From Amycolatopsis sp. CA-128772 (GTDB lineage: Bacteria; Actinomycetota; Actinomycetes; Mycobacteriales; Pseudonocardiaceae): a DNA stretch of 64,000 nucleotides. The DNA is taken from contig NZ_PPHG01000088.1 of assembly GCF_002904295.1 (NCBI RefSeq), positions 1-64,000 on the forward strand, given 5' to 3'. The first letter of the stretch is position 1, and the number at the start of each line of letters is the position of its first letter. The position numbers and the translations under genes are program-made. Shown piece by piece: positions 57,319-64,000 of the stretch. The notes beneath the pieces are model-generated. The model did no database searches. It saw only the letters and a program-made list of their open reading frames with translations, and was not told the origin of the DNA.

Positions 57319-60300
57319 CCGTCCACCTCCATGGCGTTCGGGTCGGCGGCCCAGCCCGGTTCGCGGCCGGCGCGCTGCTGGCCGGCCAGCTGCTGCATGC
57401 GTTCCCGCTGGGCCTCGATCCGTTCCCGTACCGCCTGGTCCGACATGTCGACGTCCTTGACGTCGTCGTTCCAGTACTTCTGCTTGTCCGCGTCGGTCGG
57501 CTGGTCGAGGCGGTGGCCCATCTCCTTGTCGTGGAGGAACATCGGCATGTCCTCTTTGGACACGTTGGCGCCGTCCCGGACGACGTCGCGTGCCGTGTGC
57601 ATTTCGATGACGTCGTCGTGCGAGACCGGTGGGGTGTGGGTGGTGCCGCCCGGCACACCGACGCCTCCGGTGCCGTCGCTGTACTCGACCGGCTTGCCCT
57701 CCATCTTGTCCACCATGTGGTGGTAGGAGTCGTCGGCGACCTTGCCCTGGGTCGTCCCCGCGGTCGGCCGGAAGCTGTCCCGCTCGGGAGCGGGCTCCAT
57801 CTTGTGGGTCTGTTTCGGCTCGTCCGGTGTCTCGATGTCGTTCTTGTAGTGCGGGTTGGGCTCCCAGGCGTGGACCTTCTTGGGCTCGTCCGGGGTCATG
57901 TCCTTGCTGACGAAGTCGGGGTTGTCCACCATCGTGGGCTTCGTGTGCTGGTGGGCATACGTGAGCTGGTTGAGCTGGACGCCGTCGCTCGGCCGGCCCT
58001 CCCGCAACGTGTTGCCGAGGGATTCGCGGTAGGAGTCCGCGTTGAACCCCGAGCCGTCCTTGTCGCCGCGCACGCCGGTGCCGATGTTGTCGCGGTGCGC
58101 CTGCGCCGACTCCTGATAAGCGGGAGCGTCGTCTTCCATGCGCCTGGCGTCCTTGATGTTGGCGGCCTCGTCCGCGGTTTTCGGCCCGCGATCGCCGGCC
58201 TTGACGCCGTCACGGATCTGGGTGTCGTGGGCGTTCGCCCGCTGGAACTCGTCGCCGCCGATGGCCTTGTACCCGATCGGGTGCTCGGACTCGTGCGTCT
58301 TGCCGCTGACGAGCTTGTTCGGGTCCTTCCAGGTCGAGTCGTTCTTGATCTCGTTCTGGTACTTCTCCCAGGTGCGCGCCTGCTCGTGTTTCGTCGTGCC
58401 GTACGAGCCGTCGGACTTCGCGGGGTTGCCGTCCGGCTTGGTCTTCACCTTCGGGGCCTTCTTGCTCGGCCCCGCGCCGCCGGTACCGACCAACTGCTGT
58501 TTCGCCTTGCTCACCTTGGACTTCGAGGCCCCGGAGGCGGCCGCCTGCTGCTTCTTCTTCGCCGCGCAGGGGGTGACCTGCGGAGCGAGGCCGAGCGGGT
58601 CGGCCAGCGCGGTCGGGTTGTGGACGTAGGCCTGCGAGTCCGGGCCGGGGTCGAGGCCCAGCGGGTCGTGGGACAGGTAGCGGCCGACCTCGGGGTCGTA
58701 GTAGCGGTTGAGGTTGTAGTGCAGCCCGGTTTCGGCGTCGTGGTACTGGCCGGGGAACCGCAACGGCGTGGTGGTGCGGCCCGGTCCGTCGAGGACCTTG
58801 CCCCAGAGCGTGGCCCGGCGGTGCCACGCGACCTCACCGGATTCCTCCAGCAGCTCGCTCGGCGTGCCGGCGAGGTCGGTGACGATCGTGTGGAACCGCT
58901 CGCCCGGCGCGCCGAGGACGCGTTCGGTCTGGGCGAGGGCGCGGCCGGTGCCCGGTTCCCATTCCCACACGGTGGCGATCCGGGGCTGACCGGGTCCGGT
59001 GCGCACCTGTTCGGCGAGCGCGTCCCCGTCCCAGGCGAACTGGACCTGCTCGGCCACCCGGCCGTCCGGCGTGACGCGCTGCTTGGCGACCCGCCGGCCC
59101 AGTGCGTCGTAGCGGTAGCGCCAGTGCTCGCCCCGGGGCGTGAGCACCGAGGTCAGGCGGCTCTCGGCGTTCCACCGGAACTGCCACTGCCCGCCCGCCG
59201 GCCCGGCACCGCGCAGGGTCGTGCGGCCTTCGGGGTCGTGGCCGTAGCGAACTGCGCCCGCGGCGGTGAGCAGGGTGCCGCGGTACTCGCGTGGCCCGGC
59301 GGTCGGCGCGCCCGGCGTCTGCGCCTGGGCGACGACGCCGGTCCGGTGGTAGACGTAGTTCTCCTGCCAGCCGCGGCCCACGACGGCCTGGACGCGGCCC
59401 GAGCGGTCCACCTCGAGGGTGCGAGGCCCGGTGATCGCGTCGGCCACCGAAGCCAGGTAGCCGTCGGCGAGGTAACCGTACTCGCGGTGCTGGGTCGTGC
59501 GCCGGCCCGCGACGACCGTCTGGGCCACCAGCCGGTCGCCCGGAGCCCAGCTCTGGCGCAGTTCCGCGGCACCGAAGCGGCGGACCCGCTCGTGGCCGGC
59601 GAGGTCGTGTTCGAAGCGCAGCGAGCGGTTCCCGACGTGCAGCGCGGCGAGCGTGCCGGCCGGGCCGTACTCGAAACGCGACACCGCGCCCGACGGCGTG
59701 TGGCGCGCACGGCGCCGGCCGAGCTCGTCGTACTCCGAGCGCACCACGCGCCCGTCCACCGTCTCGGCGACCACGCGGCCCAGGGCGTCGTAGGCGAAGG
59801 TGACTTCGGCGTCGGCGTTGCGCGCGGAGACCATGCGGCCGGCCTCGTCGTAGGCGAAGGTCGCGACGTCTTCGCCGGTGACGCGGCGGATCACCTGGCC
59901 CATCACGTCGCGCTCCAGCGTCGTGGTCTCCCCCGCGCCGTTCGTCCGGCCGATCAGCTGCCCGGCGGCGTCGTAGCGGTAGTGGAGGGTGCGGCCGTTG
60001 AAGTCGGTCTCGCCGACGAGGTTCCCGGCGGGGTCGTAGCGGTAGCGCCAGACCAGGCCTTGCTCGTTGGTCACCGACACCAGACGCAGCTCGGTGTCGT
60101 AGGCGTAGGCGAGCCGCGCGCCGTCCGGGCCGGTTTCGGCCACCGGCAGGTCGAACTGCGCGTATTCGGTGCGGGTGGTGTTGCCGCGCGCGTCGGTGCT
60201 CTCGTCGGTGTTCCCGACGGCGGAGTCCTGCCACCGCCACGTCGCGCCGTCCGGCTCGATCCGTTCGGCGAGCCGGTCGCCCGCCGCCCACGCGAACCGG

Positions 60301-62726
60301 GTGACGCTGCCCAGCTCGTCGGTCACCGACGTGGTGCGGCCGAGCAGGTCGTAGGTGTAGCGGGTGACGGCGCCGTCCTCGTCCTCGACGGTCAGCGCCC
60401 GGCCCGCCGCGTCGGAGGTGATCCGGGTGGTGCCGCCGAGCGCGTCGGTGACCACGGCGACGTTGCCGCGCTCGTCGTGGGCGTAGGAGGTCCGGGCACC
60501 GAGCGGGTCGACGACCCCGGTGACCTTGCCGCGCTCGTCGTACTCGTAGCGCCACGTGGCGCCGTCGGGGCCGGTCGCGGCGACCGGGCGGCCCTGCTCG
60601 TTGTACTCGGTCAGCGACCGCGTGCCGTCCGGCGCGGTGATCGCGACGACCCGGCCGGCCCGGTCCCGCTCGTAGCGGACCTGGCGGCCCAGCGGGTCGG
60701 TCCGGGTGAGCAGCCTGCCGTGCTCGTCGTAGGCGAGGCTGGTGGTGTGGCCCAGCGCGTCGGTTTCGGCGATCACGGTGAGCCGGTCGTCGAGGTGGAA
60801 GCGGCGCACCGCGCCGAGCGAGTCGGTGACGCTCGTGACGAGGTTCTCGCGGTCGTAGCCGATCGTGCAGTCGAGGTAGCCGTCGGTCCCGTGGGCTCGC
60901 ACGACCCGGCCCGCGGCGTCGAAGCCGTAGCCGTACCAGCGGCCGTTGACGTCGTCCCAGCGCACGATCCGGCCGTCGGCGTCGTAGCTGAAGCGGGTGG
61001 GGGTGCCGGCGGCGTCGACGACCTCGGCCAGCCGGCCGTGCGCGTCGTAGGCGTAGCTCGCGACGACCGTGCCGTCGGCGGCCCGCAGCGCGGTGATCCG
61101 GCCGCCCGCGCTGTCGAACAGCACCCGGTCGCCGGAGGAGTGGACCAGCTCCGCCGGCACCCCGTTCGCACCGGGCACCACGTCGATGCGGTTGCCGTCG
61201 CCGTCGAAGATCGTCCGCAGCGGGAACACGCCGCCGGCGGACTCCTCGAAGAACAGCGTGTGCTGCTGCTGCGGATCCTCGACCAGGTAGCCGCCCTCGA
61301 CCCGCTGCAGCGGCCGGGCCGGGCCCGCCACCGGCAGCACCGGGGAGCTCACCGGCACGGGGTAGCTCTGGAGGCTTCCGTCGGCGAGCGCGACGTGCAC
61401 GCCGTCGTCCTCGACCTCGAGCCGCTGGTCCACGGTGGAGCCCCACGACGGGCCGAACCAGCGGCCCGCGCGGTAGGACGAGATGTGCGTGCGCGACACC
61501 GCCAGCGGCAACGCGCCGGGGATCTCCAGGTCCGTCTGCGTCAGCAGCATCCAGCCGGTCGCCACGTCGATCGGGTCGCCGCACACCGACCGGTCCGGCG
61601 GTGGGGTGCCGTTCTCGTGCGGGTTCGCGTTGCTGTCCTTGATGCTCTTGCTGCCGCCGGAGCTTCCGGAACCGCCGGAGCCCGAGGTGGTCGTCTTGTC
61701 GTCCCCCGGCCCCTTCGGGGTCTGCGCCGGAGGCGGTTCGGGGTCGGCCTTGGGCGGCGCCTCGTCGGTCTTCGGTGGCGGATTGCCGCCACTGCCCTTG
61801 GCGCCGCCGTCGCCGGCGCCGGAGGCGTGGGTGGTGTCGTCGCCGCCCTTGGCCGCCGGCGGCGGTGTGTGGTCCTTGGGGGTGCCCCCGCCGTCGCCGC
61901 CGGGGGTCTTCACCGGTGGCGCCTTCGGGGTCCCGTTGATGTCGCCCACCTTGGGCGGCGGGGCGGTCTTGCCGACCTTGATGTTCTTGAGCGCCTTGCC
62001 CGCGTCCTCGAAGAGCGTTCCCGCCCTCTTCAGCAGCGGCACCAGGGCCTTGAGCGCCTTGACGAGCTTGGTGACCAGATCGGTGATCTTCGAGGCGGTC
62101 TTCGCGACGGCGGTGACGACCTGGGGGACGACCCAGGTGAGGCCGATGCCGAGGGTGAAGACGACCTGCAGCGCCCAGCTGATCAGGTGGCCGACGAGTT
62201 CGGAGATGATGTCGCGCACCAGCGTGCGGACGGCGGCCACGACCTCGCCGGCGGTCTTGACGCCGCTCGAGGCACCTTCGCAGCCCCTCTGCGCCGCTTG
62301 CAGGGTCGTGGCCACGTCCTGTCCGCGCTGCCGGTAGGCGTCCGAGGCCGGTCCGGACCACGACTGCAGATCGGCTTTGATGGCGTCGGTCAGGTCCGCG
62401 GAGACGCTGCCGAGTTCCTTGGCGACGTTGGCCCAGGTCCCGGACTGGGCCTGGATCTCGTCGGCGTTGCCGGTGAGCGCGTTGAGCGCGTCCTTGAGCG
62501 GGCCGACGTGCTCCAGCAACCAGCTGACCCCGGCGGCGAGGATCGCACCGAACGGGTCCATGGCCATCGACAGGGCGTCGAGCGCCGTGCCGACCGCGCC
62601 CATCGCCACCGAGGCCCAGTCGCCGCTTTCGATGGCGGACGAGAGGTCGTTGGCCGATTCCAGGAGCGAGATGCCGGAGTAGGCCTTCGTCGAGTCCTGG
62701 GTCTGCGCGATCAACGGGTTGCTCAC
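57315..62726 (-). CDS. RHS polymorphic toxin with WXG-like N-terminus
   Basis: This 1803-residue protein starts at the GTG at 62726. Residues ~1–190 are a helical WXG100/LXG-like region ('LQSWSGPASDAYRQRGQDV'), which suggests export by a type VII (ESX) system. A hydrophobic stretch lies near 190–215, and residues ~265–400 are a Gly/Pro/Ser linker. Residues ~400–1380 contain dozens of YD/RHS repeats (YDxxGR) forming the shell. The core ends in 'LHYNLNRYYDPEVGRYLSHD' and 'YVHNPTALADPLGL', after which the 421-residue variable toxin domain begins (57,318–58,580). That domain contains 'SGKTHESEHPIGYKAIGGDE' and is not assigned to a known toxin family. Confidence 0.93.
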   Translation of the reverse strand: MSNPLIAQTQDSTKAYSGISLLESANDLSSAIESGDWASVAMGAVGTALDALSMAMDPFGAILAAGVSWLLEHVGPLKDALNALTGNADEIQAQSGTWANVAKELGSVSADLTDAIKADLQSWSGPASDAYRQRGQDVATTLQAAQRGCEGASSGVKTAGEVVAAVRTLVRDIISELVGHLISWALQVVFTLGIGLTWVVPQVVTAVAKTASKITDLVTKLVKALKALVPLLKRAGTLFEDAGKALKNIKVGKTAPPPKVGDINGTPKAPPVKTPGGDGGGTPKDHTPPPAAKGGDDTTHASGAGDGGAKGSGGNPPPKTDEAPPKADPEPPPAQTPKGPGDDKTTTSGSGGSGSSGGSKSIKDSNANPHENGTPPPDRSVCGDPIDVATGWMLLTQTDLEIPGALPLAVSRTHISSYRAGRWFGPSWGSTVDQRLEVEDDGVHVALADGSLQSYPVPVSSPVLPVAGPARPLQRVEGGYLVEDPQQQHTLFFEESAGGVFPLRTIFDGDGNRIDVVPGANGVPAELVHSSGDRVLFDSAGGRITALRAADGTVVASYAYDAHGRLAEVVDAAGTPTRFSYDADGRIVRWDDVNGRWYGYGFDAAGRVVRAHGTDGYLDCTIGYDRENLVTSVTDSLGAVRRFHLDDRLTVIAETDALGHTTSLAYDEHGRLLTRTDPLGRQVRYERDRAGRVVAITAPDGTRSLTEYNEQGRPVAATGPDGATWRYEYDERGKVTGVVDPLGARTSYAHDERGNVAVVTDALGGTTRITSDAAGRALTVEDEDGAVTRYTYDLLGRTTSVTDELGSVTRFAWAAGDRLAERIEPDGATWRWQDSAVGNTDESTDARGNTTRTEYAQFDLPVAETGPDGARLAYAYDTELRLVSVTNEQGLVWRYRYDPAGNLVGETDFNGRTLHYRYDAAGQLIGRTNGAGETTTLERDVMGQVIRRVTGEDVATFAYDEAGRMVSARNADAEVTFAYDALGRVVAETVDGRVVRSEYDELGRRRARHTPSGAVSRFEYGPAGTLAALHVGNRSLRFEHDLAGHERVRRFGAAELRQSWAPGDRLVAQTVVAGRRTTQHREYGYLADGYLASVADAITGPRTLEVDRSGRVQAVVGRGWQENYVYHRTGVVAQAQTPGAPTAGPREYRGTLLTAAGAVRYGHDPEGRTTLRGAGPAGGQWQFRWNAESRLTSVLTPRGEHWRYRYDALGRRVAKQRVTPDGRVAEQVQFAWDGDALAEQVRTGPGQPRIATVWEWEPGTGRALAQTERVLGAPGERFHTIVTDLAGTPSELLEESGEVAWHRRATLWGKVLDGPGRTTTPLRFPGQYHDAETGLHYNLNRYYDPEVGRYLSHDPLGLDPGPDSQAYVHNPTALADPLGLAPQVTPCAAKKKQQAAASGASKSKVSKAKQQLVGTGGAGPSKKAPKVKTKPDGNPAKSDGSYGTTKHEQARTWEKYQNEIKNDSTWKDPNKLVSGKTHESEHPIGYKAIGGDEFQRANAHDTQIRDGVKAGDRGPKTADEAANIKDARRMEDDAPAYQESAQAHRDNIGTGVRGDKDGSGFNADSYRESLGNTLREGRPSDGVQLNQLTYAHQHTKPTMVDNPDFVSKDMTPDEPKKVHAWEPNPHYKNDIETPDEPKQTHKMEPAPERDSFRPTAGTTQGKVADDSYHHMVDKMEGKPVEYSDGTGGVGVPGGTTHTPPVSHDDVIEMHTARDVVRDGANVSKEDMPMFLHDKEMGHRLDQPTDADKQKYWNDDVKDVDMSDQAVRERIEAQRERMQQLAGQQRAGREPGWAADPNAMEVDG

Positions 62727-62749
62727 CCCCGCACGCTAGCAGCGGACGA

Positions 62750-64000
62750 TCACCCCGATCCCGGCCGCCGCGGGCTTGCTTCCGCCCCTTCCCGCCCGGT
62801 CGCCACCACCTTGCCGGGATTGAAGATCCCGCGCGGGTCCAGCGCGTCCTTGACCGCCCGGCCGAGCGCCAGCACGGCCGGCCCGGCCTCGGCGGCCAGC
62901 CCGTCCCGTTTGAGCAGACCGACTCCGTGCTCGCCGGTCACCGTGCCGCCCAGCTCCAGCGCCGCCGCGATGATGTCGTCGAACGCCTTCTGCGCCCGCT
63001 TCCTCGCGCCGTCGTCGCCGGGTCGGGTGATCAGCAGCGGGTGGAGGTTGCCGTCGCCGGCGTGCGCGATGTTGGCGATCAGCGTGTCGTGCCGGGCGGC
63101 GATGCGCTCGATCCGGGCGAGCATGTCAGGGACCGCGCCCTTGGGCACGCAGACGTCTTCGGTGAGCACCGGTCCGAGCCGTTCGAGCGCGGGGTAGGCC
63201 AGGCGGCGCGCGTCGAACAACGCTTCGGCCTCCTGCTGGTCGGTGGAGCGGGCCGCGAACGTGGCCCCCGCCTTCCGGAAACATTCGAGCACCGCGTCGG
63301 CTTCGCGTTCGCCCGCCGGACCGGCGCTGTCGGTGCGGCCCAGCAGCACCACGTCGGCCTCGGTCGACAGGCCCAGGTGTTTCCACGCGTCGACGGCGGC
63401 CAGGCAGTGCCGGTCGATCAGTTCCAGTGCGGAGGGCTCCAGCCCGGCGTCGGCCACCGCGGCCACCGCGTGCCCGGCGTCGACGACCGAGGAGAAGTAG
63501 CCCGCGACGGTGTGCTCGCGTTGCCGGGCCGGGCGCAGCCGCACCGTGACCTCGGTGATGACGCCGAGGGTGCCTTCCGAGCCGACCAGCAGCCCGGCCA
63601 GGTCGTAGCCCGCGACGCCTTTGGCGGTGCGACGGCCGACCCGGACCAGCTCGCCGGTTCCGGTCACGAACTGCAGACCCAGGACGTAGTCGCGGGTGAC
63701 GCCGTACTTCACGCAGCACAACCCGCCCGCGTTGGTGGCGACGTTGCCGCCGATGGTCGACCACGGCGCGCTCGCGGGGTCCGGCGGGTACCACAGGCCG
63801 TGTTCGGCGCAGGCCGCGCGCAGGTGGTCGTTGACCACGCCGGGCTCGACCACGGCCAGCCGCTCGCGGGGGTCGATTTCCTTGATCGTGGTCATCGCCT
63901 CGGTCGAGACGACCACGCTGTGCTCGATCGCGTTCGCGCCGCCGGACAGCCCGGTGCCCGCGCCGCGTGGCACGACCGGGGCGCCGTGCCGCAGGCAGAC
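62750..64000 (-). CDS. FAD-linked oxidase, GlcD/lactate dehydrogenase-like (5' end outside window)
   Basis: The frame is open to the window's right edge, so the N-terminus is missing. The PCMH FAD domain shows 'PRGAGTGLSGGANAIEHSVV', 'GNVATNAGGLCCVKYG' and 'VGSEGTLGVITEVTVRLRPA'. The C-terminal substrate domain has 'LIANIAHAGDGNLHPLLI' (metal-binding His) and 'GGTVTGEHGVGLLKR', ending 'ALDPRGIFNPGKV'. Such enzymes oxidise glycolate or D-lactate. It lies 23 bp upstream of the RHS gene on the same strand. Confidence 0.93.
   Translation of the reverse strand, partial: VCLRHGAPVVPRGAGTGLSGGANAIEHSVVVSTEAMTTIKEIDPRERLAVVEPGVVNDHLRAACAEHGLWYPPDPASAPWSTIGGNVATNAGGLCCVKYGVTRDYVLGLQFVTGTGELVRVGRRTAKGVAGYDLAGLLVGSEGTLGVITEVTVRLRPARQREHTVAGYFSSVVDAGHAVAAVADAGLEPSALELIDRHCLAAVDAWKHLGLSTEADVVLLGRTDSAGPAGEREADAVLECFRKAGATFAARSTDQQEAEALFDARRLAYPALERLGPVLTEDVCVPKGAVPDMLARIERIAARHDTLIANIAHAGDGNLHPLLITRPGDDGARKRAQKAFDDIIAAALELGGTVTGEHGVGLLKRDGLAAEAGPAVLALGRAVKDALDPRGIFNPGKVVATGREGAEASPRRPGSG

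Noticed and set aside
57513..63197. A nearly 1900-codon open frame antisense to the RHS gene
   Set aside because: Very GC-rich DNA leaves the antisense frame open. It has no ribosome site, its composition is Arg/Val/Asp-repetitive, and the RHS repeats on the other strand explain it.

Overview
The window is very GC-rich DNA from a filamentous actinomycete. The order relA–apt–secF–secD–yajC–ruvB–ruvA–ruvC–yebC–pdxT–pdxS and then pimA–acyltransferase–pgsA–HIT–thrS matches the well-known Mycobacterium tuberculosis Rv2581c–Rv2614c block. An SsgB-type sporulation protein, NLR-like STAND ATPases and a very large RHS protein point to the Pseudonocardiaceae, probably Amycolatopsis; the genus is inferred, not proven.

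Bases 1–12,600 hold accessory and metabolic genes: a YibE/F membrane protein with a His/Gly repeat, an MBL-fold hydrolase, a membrane-anchored cyclophilin, a LysM-like secreted protein, a small P-loop kinase, a crotonase and an alpha/beta hydrolase. A translationally coupled pair (7059–9043) follows, whose two products share a short GDN..ITQTG motif. Then come a LuxR regulator, a DUF1304 membrane protein and a MarR/amidohydrolase divergon with a perfect operator.

Bases 12,550–27,000 are the conserved core block: (p)ppGpp synthetase/hydrolase, purine salvage, Sec accessory translocase, Holliday-junction resolvasome, YebC, and PLP synthase. The PLP synthase genes pdxS and pdxT are split by an AzlCD exporter with its own cupin-type regulator and three evenly built operator-like palindromes. 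From 27,000 to 31,700 lie an ArsR-like regulator, a Tat-type FAD oxidoreductase and an EF-G-like GTPase. Next to the GTPase is a 127-bp array of six 12–13 bp elements at exact 21-bp spacing.

Bases 31,884–39,740 read leftwards: thrS and a HIT phosphorylase, then (after a MarR gene) the start of phosphatidylinositol mannoside synthesis (pgsA, acyltransferase, pimA), a LemA-like protein, three tandem paralogous ~85-residue proteins and an XdhC-like protein. A nitroreductase and a polyprenyl-glycosylphosphotransferase follow.

Bases 43,000–57,300 are a low-density island beginning at four tRNA genes (Val-CAC, Gly-GCC, Cys-GCA, Val-GAC). It holds a broken integrase with an excisionase, a transposase fragment, and wrecked nuclease and transporter genes. 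In its middle is an intact three-gene operon (52,773–47,022): a Crp/Fnr regulator, a class III cyclase-like protein and a 1446-residue STAND ATPase with TPR-like repeats, one membrane segment and four extracytoplasmic-type beta repeats. The cyclase C-terminus and the ATPase N-terminus carry the same short motif, the arrangement expected of prion-like NLR/effector signalling pairs. This operon is the best candidate for an undescribed system. The right end carries an 1803-residue WXG/RHS polymorphic toxin with a decayed gene where an immunity gene would sit, and a partial FAD-linked oxidase.
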